A stretch of DNA of 64,000 nt from Paraphysoderma sedebokerense (Eukaryota; Blastocladiomycota; Physodermatomycetes; Physodermatales; Physodermataceae), in NCBI GenBank assembly GCA_025602915.1, contig JAHLJZ010000089.1, positions 32,792 through 96,791 on the forward strand. The letters are read 5' to 3'. The notes under the pieces were generated by a model. It saw nothing but the letters and a program-made list of their open reading frames with translations. It had not been told where the DNA came from and did not search any database. The position numbers were made by a program, and so were the translations under genes. Positions 1-12,300 of this stretch are shown in pieces (position 1 is the stretch's first letter; each line of letters opens with the position of its first letter).

Positions 1-732
1 GAGCATGCAGTGGATATTGAAGAGAAACTCTCTGGCGAAGAAGAGGATGCATTGCAGCATCAAGATACTGGCAGGCCGATCGAATTGAATTCCGAATACC
101 AAAACGAAGGAATATATGAAGGCCATGAAAATGAGGAATCCCCAGGAACTTTAGAAGGAATAGAAAGAGAAAGAGCTATTAATGATAATCAAGATGAAGT
201 GGAGAACTCGACACAAGTAGACAACAGGACGAGCAGTGACTTTACTGACGATCAAGACGTTTCCTCGCATCCTCAGCCTGGCGAAGTTTTGAATGATGAC
301 TCTTTTGAGTCCCAACATGAAGTTTTAGGCGAGGCCGGTAATGCGGATAATGATGATTCAAATGCAACGCCGGAGGAAACCGAAAATGAGAGACTCTCTA
401 TTGATGAGCAGTATCAAGCAGAAAACACGACTAGTGTAGAAGAAAACTCCACTGGAACAGAATATGAAAATCAAACGTTGAGTATTGATGATGGAGTAGA
501 GGAAGAGGATGTTCCAGCAAATGCATCGCAAAAGATGTCAGATGAAAGCGACATTGCGGACGTCTCAATTCACAACGACGAGATGGATGAAGGACCGGAA
601 CAAGAAGGCGGCGAAGGGGAAACCGAAGCAAATACATCTGTGCAAAGTGTTGATAGTCCCGGTTCAAGTCAAACTACAAGTCCTTCAAAGAAGAAAAAGA
701 AGAAAAAGAGAAAGGGAAAGGGGAAAAAGTAG
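1..732 (+). CDS. Acidic low-complexity protein, 3' end (5' end outside window)
   Basis: The reading frame is open from the first base, with no ATG in frame near the left edge, so this is the C-terminal 243 codons of a longer protein. The composition is very rich in Glu, Asp, Asn, Ser and Gln, with short degenerate blocks such as SIDEQYQ and SIDDGVEEED. It ends in a Ser/Thr stretch followed by an all-basic tail of Lys/Arg/Gly. An acidic disordered region with a basic C-terminus is common in nuclear or ribosome-associated proteins, but no domain is recognisable and I assign no function. The stop is at 730-732, followed by AT-rich 3' sequence. Confidence 0.6.
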   Translation, partial: EHAVDIEEKLSGEEEDALQHQDTGRPIELNSEYQNEGIYEGHENEESPGTLEGIERERAINDNQDEVENSTQVDNRTSSDFTDDQDVSSHPQPGEVLNDDSFESQHEVLGEAGNADNDDSNATPEETENERLSIDEQYQAENTTSVEENSTGTEYENQTLSIDDGVEEEDVPANASQKMSDESDIADVSIHNDEMDEGPEQEGGEGETEANTSVQSVDSPGSSQTTSPSKKKKKKKRKGKGKK

Positions 733-943
733 GCTAGGTTTATATGCATTGACAATTTAATATGACATTGATGTTCTGTAGCACAACGTATGGCATAATT
801 TGAATAATGTTTTGTAATATATCGGTGTCATCATAAAGCTTCAAGTGAAATAGCGTTCGCTTTCATATTCTTTGGTTTATTCAAAGGACATTCCTTCAAC
901 TGCTGATACATGCAAATTGAAGTAAAGCTGCAATTCAAAGCAT

Positions 944-2451
944 CTATTTGATTCCAATAAACGGTGTGTTCGTGCCGCTTCTACTCGCTTTTCTGCCCAT
1001 GGTACTTGCTGATCCAGAATCTTTAAACCACAAATTCCAAATTTTGCGAGCGTAGTTCACCAAGTTTTCTCGTTCCAAAACTAAATTCCGAAGCTTATTA
1101 GTTGGTAATGAAACGGATAGAATGGTGTGAAGATGGGAGAAAAGCAATGCGTCGACGAATGTTGGGCTATGATTGAAAATGAGTGGGATTGTCAGATCTG
1201 ATTTGTCCATGATGAGCAGGACAAGAGGCAACACAATGTTTAATACCTGTCATTGAAAAAGTATTGCCTATCACCTAATTTCGTGGAAAGAGCTTCTAAA
1301 GCCGTTGAAGCATCATTGTATATCTGGCAAAGATGCCCATTAGCAATCTGAGACTCATTGAGTTTTTGATACAGATGCATCTCACTTACATCGTCTGCTA
1401 GCACAGCATTGAAACGTTTTTCTAACAATGAACTCATTTTACGTCTGACATTCCAAGTGATCAATTCATTTAAAGGCCATGGGTAGTTCCTTCCGTACAG
1501 CTTTTTAGTGGATTGATGATAATTGTCGGATTCGCACCAAAAGTTATATAGTAGTGCAGGATATAACTTGTTTTCGATAAGAGAAATAAAAATATCGGAT
1601 TCGGCAGATTCAGCTTCTGTGAGTGATTTGTTGATATCGGTAAACTGCGTCGATCAAAGCCGCCAGAGGTAGGGGATGACAGGAATTGAGCAAACAGGTT
1701 CAAGCTTAACACAGAACGAGTGATGTTGTTATATTTACCTTGTTTGACACATATCGCATCATATCTGCTTGCCCGGAGTACACTTTGCCTCTCTCTGTAA
1801 CTAAGAACGGTAAACGCCCTGGGGAGAGTCCAAAAAAGAGGGTGTCAACCTCAAATACAATCACCGATATATTTACGTGGACGACGGTATGTGGATTTAC
1901 CTGAGGGCGACATCAAAGATTCGTTGCAGTTATTAATGTCGAACTTAACTTTTGAGAATCGAAGAAATGACTAGTAGAAGTTGTTGACATCAGAAACAGG
2001 TAATTGGGCGGAAAGTAAGCCGTGAATTCAAAAGGCGAGAGTAGAGGTCAATTTTCAAAATCTAATATCATGAAGTCGCTGCACCAATCTATCTACAAAC
2101 CTGCCAGACCAAACAATCTAAATCAAATGATGGCCAATTTCCCTTCCAACCGGGCCCATACACATATACTGTTGGAAGCCTGGACACAAGAATTAATTCA
2201 TCCTTGTTTATGGCTTCAGATTGCAACGCAGGGTCTGTAGATACAACTGATAATGCAGCTGCCTCCGACGACTCTTTGGGAATGATAATTCGAGGTGGGG
2301 AGTACACTGGAGGAAAGATGTATTTCGGGAATGAATCGTATACAGATTTTAAATGACGGAGGAGAGATGCGAGTGGATCGTCATCGGCCGGCTGAAGACC
2401 ACCATCTCTCAGTGGAGAGATGCTCGAAGGAGAACCAGACTGGGGTTCCAT
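944..2451 (-). CDS. Metaxin/Sam37-like mitochondrial outer-membrane protein
   Basis: Five exons read on the minus strand: 2451-2101, 1970-1901, 1818-1739, 1644-1247 and 1166-944 (1,122 nt, 373 aa). The family signature is clear after splicing. There is the YVYGPGWKGNWPSFD segment near residue 100 (metaxin-type Trp/Gly/Pro followed by Leu-Asp-Cys), then GRLPFLVTERGKVYSG, and the late helix PTFVDALLFSHLHTIL typical of the GST-like C domain. Metaxin/Sam37 proteins act in the SAM complex, which inserts beta-barrel proteins into the mitochondrial outer membrane. The first intron uses a GTTTGT donor. The N-terminal ~70 residues before the fold are Ser/Pro-rich and probably disordered. A transmembrane tail is not obvious; the last residues are Ser/Gly/Thr-rich. 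Confidence 0.75.
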
Positions 2452-3655
2452 TTCTTATCCACAAAGAAAGGCGAAGAATGGGTCAAGGAAGAAATCTTTA
2501 TGTTTTCTGTGACTGAGGTGAGGAGGGACGCACTTGGAGGCGGAATCGCGATAATTATTCAGACCGAAGCTCCACAATTGACAATTCATTCATATAATCC
2601 ATCATTCTGGTCTTTTCTTTATCTTGCCATTTCTTTTCCAGATTGCTACTGATAAGCTCTGCCTAATATGAGATTAATCTCTTTGAATAGATAAAAATGT
2701 GGTATTAGCACACAATTTTGATAAATGAAATTGAAACTGGTTCGCAGATTTCAGGTATAGGTTATAATTACGGCTATGGTTACAGGATAGGCCTGACTGC
2801 CTTTAATCCTCGGGAAATAAAGGAGTGCGCCAATGCCACAACGGGAACATAGCGGGAACTAATATTACTCCTTATTACACGCACGAGTCAAGTCTGACAG
2901 TCTGACTGTGTCCTACATTCCTAATATATGTCAGTACTACGTCCTACTCCTCCTGTTGAATGAAGTCAGTGAGGCCTGGGACAGCGGGATGACGCTCAGT
3001 CGATTAGATACGACTCTCGAGACTCGAGGTGAAGCCAGCCTACACATCACCCAGTACACACTCTGAGGTGTGGAGAGCAAGGAAATTGACGAGAACTGAT
3101 TACTACTTTATTACGCTTTCAATTCTATTACGCTTGCTGCTGATAGTCTTTGATAAGTCTTTGATAGTTCTCTTCATGCGAAATATTTGGCTGTTCTCTA
3201 ATACTGTCTGTTCATACTCTGTTCATGTCACCGCGATTCTTGGGTCTTGAGTCTTGACATAAATTTGGGGCCAGTCCCGCCGTCCCGAGTCCTACTCTGT
3301 CCTACTCCTGGCCACTCAGCTCTCGGGTCTCACCGCTCAGGCCAGGCAAGACGGGAACGGGGAAAGTGAATGGAAGTCACCTGGATACCGAGTCACAAGT
3401 CACAACTTCCAGTAATCCAGTTACGCTCATCAAGGGGGTTTGGGGGACAAAGTGATGAGGTCCTCGAGGATACATAGGCAAGGGACTAATGGGGATTACT
3501 CAGGCTTACTGTGACGAACTGAGGCACTGAGCTGTGAGGACTCCGTACATCTCATTTCTGACCAACCTAGGCCATACTATAAAAATACCTGGTCGTCCCG
3601 GTTACGAGTTACAACATCGACATCTAGATCAAACTGGCGAAAATCAAACACAGCG
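2452..3655. other. Intergenic region with a compositionally distinct repeat-like stretch
   Basis: This spacer lies between the divergent metaxin-like gene and the first membrane-protein gene. From about 2860 to 3530 it is less AT-rich than its surroundings and full of short recurring words (GTCCTACTC, ACTCGAG, CAGGCCAG/CAAG). The same kind of sequence (CACTCAGGCCAGTCAAGACT) occurs upstream of genes 2 and 3 near 9110-9140 and 14850-14880, so it may be an old shared promoter-distal element. No convincing gene was seen. Confidence 0.4.
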
Positions 3656-3660
3656 ATGCA
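3574..3660 (+). promoter_or_regulatory. TATA-type promoter of membrane-protein gene 1
   Basis: A TATA box (CTATAAAAATAC) lies near 3575-3590, about 70-80 nt before the ATG at 3656. The 17 nt before the ATG (AAATCAAACACAGCG in gene 1, AATATCAAACACAGCG in genes 2 and 3) are nearly the same in all three array members, which supports the chosen start. Confidence 0.5.
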
Positions 3661-6600
3661 AACCAATGCCGTGCTTAGAATTGTCGCAAAGTTTTTCATC
3701 GCTATTCTGCTTTTTGGTAGTTTATTAGCCGTTGACATAATACCGTTCTTGCCTACTCCATGGTATTTAAACACCTCTGTTACGGTCAACTTACAGGCCG
3801 ACACGACCATAATTGATACGCACAGTTTGAAACCACCGGATTACTTGGTTTTGACGGGCCGGAACGGTTCAAATGTTGTTGGATTATATCGCTATCAAGT
3901 TGACAACAATGGGTGGGTTGGACTGAATACTACACTTGGTGGAATCGGATGGGCTTTTGATATCCAAAGGTCATTTAATTTTATATTTCCATAATTTTTC
4001 CCTGTACTACCGCGTGCTCATTACTAGCGCTATCTTAGGAAATGGTCGACAGCCGCAGTAACAGTGAATCCTTGGACAAGAATTCCATTCATAATTTATT
4101 TATATTCGAATAATTTGGTTTTCCGACAGTATCCGATTATCGATACTTTATTCGACAACAATTCCTCCGCTGGAACAGCATTCCAGTTTACCTTAGCCCG
4201 AGTTGTCCCGAGACCGTTTGTATCGATTTTTCAAGTTTTCAGCGTCGTCAAGCTCTTGATTTTTACGGAGTTTTTCTGTCTTCAATCATTAGGCATTTAG
4301 TTTTGCATTGGGCTGATAATACAACACTGTTTATCGGTATCCATTCGCATTCAACTCCGGATGCAGGGCTTCAATCTAACTTTATACTCGGCCGTTTCCA
4401 TGTGAACGATACTAGCGTCTTTCAGGAGGCGATCCATTCTCATCAGACCTTGATTTATTCCATGGAGTTTATATGCAGTACCTGCTCTGTAGACAATGTC
4501 CGGATGATCTTTGGCAATGGCACTATGGGTTATCTCGGCAAACGCGACAACCAGTATACATGGACCGGTGATTTGAAGACTTTCAGTGATGCGGCTGAAT
4601 TGTCTCACAAATGTTATAATTATGCGAAAAATTGGACTTATATCTACTATCGAGTTCGTGAAACTCAGTGGGACGAGGAACCCTTTTTCCATAAGATTCA
4701 CGACCCATCGAATTCCGCGGGTAATATACATATATATATAATGCAAATGTGATTTACCTACCCTCCAATAACTTCTGTTCCTTTCACAGATTATCTAGCC
4801 ATTGATCCACCGACATCTCCGCGTTTCGCTTTCCGAAACCAATTGGCGGTGCATTGCCATAACGACAGAGTTGTCACTGCCCTTGTAACGACCTCGGCCC
4901 TTATCAGAGGGCAAGTAGAATGGCTTAATCAAATGAATTCCAGAACTAAAGGCAAATCCGACATATTTGTATATTTTAAACGTTCCAATAGCGATGGGGA
5001 AAGTGATGAGGAAGTTATGGTGTTCTCGACACCTGGGAATGATAATGTTTCCCGCATTTACCTTGACAACACTCAATTTCACATCATCGGTCTGACTGAA
5101 GGTGATATTGCAGACACCAATGTCACTTCGTTTTCGAACAAACTTTTCTTTGCCGGATTTTCTGCTTTTGATATCGTATCTGTGCGAAGTCCGGACGCTG
5201 CGGATATTTTGGATTCAATTGAAATATTACCTAATCGTGACTTCGCCATACGGTTCTCTTCTTTGCCTGCCGATCGGAGCGCATTGTATCCCGCAGCGGT
5301 AACAATAAATAAATTCACTTGTGGTAACGTTCGGTGGATTGGCGATGAACTTTACGCTTTGGCTCTGCCTACCCTTGACAAAAGTAAGTTCTGTTACCCA
5401 ATGAATTACTGTAATTCTTCCTCTTTCACTTCTAACATCGTAGTCTGCCAGATTTTGATTTGGTCGTTGAATTCTATGCTTTTCCACATGTACCGAAAAT
5501 CTCTAAGACGGTTTCTTTAAAGCGACCATCGATCTTATCAGTTGTTCCTAACGTGACTGACATCGGTTCGTTTGTATCCCCTCTACTCTTTTTGTGATGC
5601 TTACTGACCCCATTTGGTTATAGCTCCTTTCACGACTCTACAGTTTGCCGTTTTATACATGGGGTCGACAGAATTCAATGACATGATTATCTTGATTGGG
5701 AATCAGAGATGCGAAGTCCAAACCGCGGGAGTAGTGCCAGACTTCTTTGGTGTGACAACTTTCAACTGCACTGTACCGTTTGATACAACTGGACGAAAAG
5801 CTATCGACGTTACCTCTGTCGGCCGGAAATTGGCGACCAATTTCACGCTCACGTACAGACAATTGTCACAGAATGTCACAATTGCAATAGATGAAGGCCA
5901 AGAGACCCCTATTGTGTTAAATTGTTCCGCATATGCCAACATTTTCAACGATTTTGAATACCGCATTCTTGAGACGCCTTTGATACCCGTGGGACAATTA
6001 CTCTTTGAAAACAAAACGGAGTTACCTTTTGGTAAGCATATCGACGTCGGAGATAGCCTCGGAAGATTGCGATTCCGTTCTTTAAGTCATGGGAGAGTCA
6101 GCTTTCAATATTATTGCGCTGGTGTGTGTCAACTTTTTCGTAATAATATGGCATTTATTGCTCTGAGTCGGCTCATCATTTCTGAGTAGACAATGCAACT
6201 TCGTTCTCGCCGATTTTGGCGACTGTCGTTATCAATATCCGTCCGGTTATAAAATGCCAAAATTCCGTCTTCACTACCGGCGTTTTTCTGCTGGATGAAA
6301 GAAATACGACATTATTCAAGTTAGAATAATTTTTTTGTGTCTACCATGAGATACATGCTGACGCTTTTTTTGTGATAGCAACTTAACCTACACTATAATG
6401 TCAGTTCCGTCTTGGGGAAGATTAGGGGGTGTGGAAAACACTGCATTCCTCGCAGCTGGTGATAGCACAGTCGAGACGAGTATTCGCCTGACTGGAAGAT
6501 TGGCTGTTAAACAGTATGTATGTCTACGCAAAAAAAATCCTGTACAGTTCTTAAACTTCTCCCCTAGATCCCCAACCGGTACTTTCTCGTACATTGCCGT

Positions 6601-8564
6601 GAATGAATACGGGATGATTTCAGATAAATGCGATGTCGTTTTCTTCATAAGCTGCCCAAATCCTTTATATTTAAATGTGTTTAACTCAAGCAACAATGAC
6701 TTTTGTGCGTCTTGTCCTCTGGGTGCTAAGTGCAGGTAAAATCTAAGACTATTCAACACGTTCGAATCACTTGTGAATATCTGATTTTTCTCTAATATCA
6801 CGAACAGCCCAATAGGTGGCCATCTACCGTATGCTGCTGCAGGATATTGGACGAGAACAGAAGTATACGATCTGAATTCCGTCTACTTACCTTGCGTACC
6901 GGTACATTTGTCTTATTTTCCGACAAGCTAGTGTAAAGATTGACTTTATATTTTGATAGAAAAATGCATGTCCCGGTTTACCATCGGGTGAATGTTCACC
7001 TGGATTTCGCGGGTTTCGATGTGCGGAGTGTGCAAAACTCTATTACAAGTTTGGTGATGACTGTCTGCCTTGTAAAGTTGGAAATGAAGTCAACACCATT
7101 CTGGCCCTTATAATTCTAGTTGGAGGGGGAGCCCTTGTGTACGGGTTATCTAAATTAGTGAAAGCGGGTCCCATGTATGTTTATCTGCTCTTCGCTCCCT
7201 TTCTAAAGGAATGTCTCAATTTACAATAATTTTATTTCCGTAGCTATGGGTTGGTCAATGTGCTGATATCATTCTTGCAAACTATTGTCATCTTGCGCGG
7301 ATTTCAATTGAACTGGCCACCAGAATTTCATGAGGTTTTGGGGTGGCTATCAGCTATAAATTTCAACATTGAATTCACAGCGCCTGGTACGTTGTTAATT
7401 CCAGTCACGTATCTAAGATATATGCATTGACTTTCAAGCAATTCTGTAGAATGCTTTCTGGGTGATTTCATCACCTACAGCCAACGGCTTCGTGTGACAT
7501 TTCTACTGCCCATATTCTTTGTGACGTTTGCGGCAATCGTGCCAATATTTTTTCGCGGATTTCGCTGGCTTCGACTCAAGATTCCAATTGGCAAACGAAA
7601 GTCGTTCCCTTTCAAATCTTTCAACGCCATATTGCTTATTCTTTACCTTGCGTATGTTAATTCCTTTCGGATGAACATGGCCCGTTCTGGGGTTCTGACG
7701 CTTCGTTTTCTCCCGACAGGCACTTCGATTGTCACTTAGATGTTGACGGGTTTAAGTATCTGGAGGTCGATACGGGTTTTACTATCTCGAGGTCGATCCA
7801 AGTTTGAAATGCTACGACAGTGCATGGAAGGCCGAGTTGCCCTATGTCATCAGCGCTATTTGGTTCGTCAGTTATTATTTGAACGAAGCAATTTATCCAT
7901 AAATTTAATTCTATTCAAAATAGGTTCTACGTTGTGGGGATTCCGCTCTATTTTGGATCAATGTTTTACTTCATGTATCAAGAACAACGAACCAGTTCTT
8001 TCTGGCGATCGGCGAAAAGTGTGGCACTGAGAATCATGCGGTTTGATGAGTACTACCAACAAACCCGTCAATATTTTGTATTAGTTAATCTACTGCAAAA
8101 ATTGGTCCTTGTAGCGGCGGGAGTTTTTTTCACCAAGTATGTCTGGTCTCGACTGATCATTTTCTATCCACAAGAGCACTTACTAATGAGTTCTCTAAAG
8201 TCAACGAGGAATCCAGACGGTGCTGACATCTCTTACCTTAAATGCGACGTTGACCTTGTCGATAGCATATAAGCCATATTCACATCGAATTCTTAACACC
8301 TCGGAGCAACTGTCGTTTGCTTCTTCGATAGCCGTGCTAGGCTTGGGGTTACCATTTTTGACGGACAGCATTGACAATTCAGTTAGGTCATTTTTGACAG
8401 TTTCAATTTTGAGCATAATATTTGGGTTCATTTTATTTACTTTTGGGGCGTGTCTGGTGGAGGCGAAAAGTCGTCTACTTGCATGGAGGGCCGGTACGTT
8501 TAAAAAAAATGCATCTCGAGCACCTCTTGTCGCTCTGTCTTCAACAGCACGACTGAAATGTTAG
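3656..8564 (+). pseudogene. Large polytopic membrane protein, array gene 1 (frame broken at 7748-7776)
   Basis: Many exons, for example 3656-3969, 4039-4215, 4293-4720, 4790-5383, 5452-5575, 5624-6121 and 6190-6319. A signal peptide of about 25 residues is followed by a long N-glycosylation-rich ectodomain. Then comes a Cys-rich module near 6650-7080 (CPLGAKC, CPGLPSGECSPGF, CAECAKLYY, CLPC) like the EGF/ephrin-receptor-type repeats of large protist and fungal surface proteins, and finally about eight hydrophobic segments from 7090 to 8470. Function is unknown; a receptor- or channel-like role is only inference. Relative to genes 2 and 3, a 26-bp imperfect tandem duplication at 7748-7799 shifts the frame and gives an in-frame TGA at 7805-7807, cutting off the last ~5 membrane segments. 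From about 7772 onward the DNA is identical to gene 2. The 5' two thirds is clearly diverged from gene 2. Confidence 0.65.
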
Positions 8565-9348
8565 TTGCTTCCGGGGAATCCATAATTTCTTTGTAAATGC
8601 TTGATGCGAGGAAAATTAATACTGTAATGATATGTAATAAAAATAATGGTATTGTAAACTTTTGGTCAAGGGTTCTTAATGCTTTGACCGAGAGATTCCG
8701 CACACTGTCGAAGTCTAATTATTAAACCCCGTCAGTCGCGACGTAAGTATTCGTAATGGGTAAATGATGAATAGATTAAGCGGCAAAAACACAAGTTTGG
8801 TACATAAAAATTGGTTCATATAGGTCATGTTGACGACTTTTAGAATCAGGATGCGGTCCGAGTCATAAAATCGGTTCACTCCTCGAAGAAACATACACAA
8901 GGAAATACTAGCAATGCTTTGCAACTTTCAATTTTCGAAGAACCCATTTACCCGCCGACTCGACGAAAAAGGAATTTGATGCGCCTAATCACTATTAGTT
9001 TATTTAACTTTATTACGCATGCGAGTTGCGGCTTGGTATCGTAAATCTCTCATTTGAATGATTGGACAGCTCTTTGGACCTTGCCAGCAGCCAGACTCGT
9101 TATGGAAGCCACTCAGGCCAGTCAAGACTCAAGACTGGGAGTGAGACAAAATGGTGTTGAACCTTGAAATTGAGAAAAGCATAGGGATTACGACTGAATT
9201 ACGGTGGCGAATTGAGGTATCCGTACAGTCAATCAAATTTTGGCTTTGGATATACAAACTAGTCTATACTTATATGCGTAGCCGTCCCGTCAAACGGTCA
9301 TATTGGTGATATGATATAGATCGAACTCGCGAAATATCAAACACAGCG
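8565..9348. other. Spacer between array genes 1 and 2
   Basis: AT-rich 784-bp spacer with no convincing gene on either strand. It contains the 3' flank of gene 1 and the promoter of gene 2. The same spacer is repeated exactly at 14305-15088. A CGAACTCGCGAAATATCAAA-type leader precedes the ATG at 9349. Confidence 0.6.
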
Positions 9349-12300
9349 ATGCAAACCAATACCATATTTCGAATTGTCACAAAATTTTTCATCGGCGTTG
9401 TGCTTTTTGGTAGATTATTAGCTTACGACAATATACCGTTCTTGCCAACTCCATGGTATTTAAATACCTCCGCTTCGGTCAACTTACAGGCCGGCACGAC
9501 CATCATCGATACACATAGCCTGAAACCACCGGATTACTGCGTTTTGACAGGCCGGAATGGTTCAAATGTGGTTGGACTATATAGGTATAAAGTTGAATAT
9601 ACTGGGTGGATTGGACTGAATACCACACTCGGTGGAGTCGGATGGGCTTTCGACATCCAAAGGTGCATTATATAATTTCCAATTTCACGAGGTTTTCTTC
9701 CGCTCTGCCGTGGCTCACCAGAAGCACTATCTTAGGAAATGGTCGACAGCCGCAATAACAGTGAATCCATGGACAAGAATTTTATATATTGTTTACTTAT
9801 ATTCCAATATGTTGGTCTTCCGGCAATATCCAATGATCGATACCTTATTCGACAGTAATTCCGCCACTGGTACGGCCTTCCAGTTTACCTTAGCCAGAGT
9901 TGTCCCGAGACCGTTTGTATCGAGTTTTCGTGTTTTGAACGTCGTCGAGCTCTTGATTTTTACTGTGCTTTGTTTTCAATCTTTAGACAATTCGTTCTAC
10001 ACTGGGCGGATAATTCCACTCTTTTTATTGGTATTCATTCGCATTCTCAACTGGATGTGGGACTTCAACCTAATTTCGTCCTCGGCGAGTTCCATGTGAA
10101 TGATACAAGCATTGTGCAAGCGCTAATCCATATTGATCAGCACCTAATGCTTTCCATGGAATTTGGATGCAGCACATGTTCTGTGAATAAGGTTCGAGTA
10201 ATATTTGGTAATGAAACTATAGGTTATCTGGGTAAAATCGGCGACCAATATTCCTTCACAACGGATGTGAAACTTTTCAGTATTGAAGGCGCGGAATTAC
10301 CACACAAATGTTATGATTTCGCTAGAAACCTGACCTACTTTTACTATCGAGTTCGTGAAACACAGTGGGACATGCGGCCGATCTATCAAAGATTCCACGA
10401 CCCTTCAACATCTATTGGTATGTCGCAGATTTCCTATGAAACTCTCTTACGTTGATACAGCTAAATTTTGACTGCATTAAAGAGGATACCGGGATAGATC
10501 CCCCTTTGGTGCCTCGAACCGCATTCCGCAACCAAATGGCACTTCATTGTCACAATGACAAAGTAATCACTGCCCTTGTAACGACAACGAGTCTCATTAG
10601 AGGAGAATCAGAATGGATTAACCAGATGAATTCGCGCACAAAGGGAAAATCGGACATATTCCTGTATACTAAACGTTTCAGTGCCCTTGAGGAGATCATT
10701 GTGTTGTCGACGCCGGGAAACGACAATGTTTCGCGCATTTACTTCGACGACACACAATTACACATCGTTGGTTTGACAGAAGGGGAAATCATGAACCCTA
10801 ATGCCAGTTTTTTATCTAACAAACTTTTTTTCGCCGGATTTCCGGCACTTAATATCATATCAGCAAGAAGCCCTGAAGCTGCAGAGATGTCGGGTCCGTT
10901 AGAAATCTTGCCTGATCGTGATTTTGCCATACAGTTCTCCTCTTTACCAGTCAATAGGGGGGCTATGTCTCCGGTTATTGTTAAAATCAATGATGTTCCC
11001 TGTGGCAATGTTCGATGGATGGGTGAAGAAATTTACGCATTAGCACCGCCAGGACTAAGCATCGGTTAAGTTCAACCATTCGTATAATCGTCTATGTTAA
11101 GCTTTCGTGCCCAATATTAACTCTGCTTTGAGTAGATTTTAGCTTATCTGTTGAATTTAACTCATATCCATATCAACCCAAGGTGGTTAAAACTGTCTCT
11201 TTGAAGCGGCCGTCGATTATTAATGTTGTTCCCAATGTTACCGACTTCGGTGAATACCTTCTGCTAGTCGTACTATTTTGGCTTATTTACTGACATCTTT
11301 CGTTGAAGCCCCTTTCACGACTGTACAGTTTACAGTTTCATACATGGGGCAAACAGAATTTAATGACATGGCTATCTTAATTGGGAATCAGAGATGCGAA
11401 GTCCAAACCGCGGGAGTAGTTCCAGACTTCTTTGGTGTGACAACTTTCAACTGCACTGTACCGTTTGATACTACTGGAAGAAAACCAATCGACGTTACAT
11501 CTGTCGGCCGGAAAGTGGCCAACAATTTCACTTTAATGTACAGACAATTGCCACAGAATGTCTCAATTACGATAGATGAAGGACAAGAGACTCCAATCGT
11601 GTTAAACTGTTCCGCATATGCAAATATTTTTAACAGTTTTCAATATCGCATCTTTGAAGCGCCTTATTTTTCGATTGGACGTTTGCTTTTCGAGAACAAA
11701 ACGGAACTTCCTATTGGGAACCATATTAATGTGGAAGACAACCTCGGAAGGTTGCGATTCCGCTCTACGAGTCACGGGAGAGTCGAGTTCAACTATTACT
11801 GCGCCTGTATGTATTTGCGACTGAATGTCTTTGTGGTAATCTTGCAATTATAAGAGGCAACTTACATTTTGTGCTGCAGATAATGGTACCTTCTTTTCCC
11901 CAATCCTTGGAACGGTAGTGATCGATGTCCGTCCAGTGATAAACTGTCGAAATACCGTCTCCACTACTGGCAACTTTTTACTGGATCAAAGGATGCCCAC
12001 CACAGCTAGGTTTTTTTTTTTTTTTTGTATTTTTTCACCGTGGAAGATACTTAACTTTTTTTAATTTAGCAACGTAACTTATTCGTTTCTCACAGTTCCG
12101 TCTTGGGGACAGTTGGTTGGAGTTGAAAGCACTCGACTTCTCAATGCAGGAGATAACACTCTTGAGACGGTCATCCGTCTAACCGGCCGATTAGCTGTTG
12201 AGCAGTATGTGCACTATCTCTATTGAATGAAATAGCTGATTCTCACCCCTCGAATAGGTCCCCAACTGGTAGTTTTTCCTACATTGCCTCGAATGATTAC

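Noticed and set aside
2295-2652. Plus-strand frames at the start of the metaxin-like gene
   Set aside because: They overlap the well-supported minus-strand exon 1 and have no recognisable protein features.
4072-4300. Apparent missing base between exons 2 and 3 of the membrane-array genes
   Set aside because: Using the GTTTGT donor at 4216 (9913 in gene 2) instead of the GTATCG just after it gives the right phase in both gene types.
7765-7790. A 26-nt GT...AG segment in gene 1 whose removal would restore the frame
   Set aside because: Far too short for a spliceosomal intron; it is better explained as the duplicated segment at the recombination junction.
12009-12026. Poly-T tract as a possible retroelement tail
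   Set aside because: It lies within an intron as a pyrimidine-rich run and is merely copied with the 5.7-kb unit at 17751; no target-site duplication is seen.
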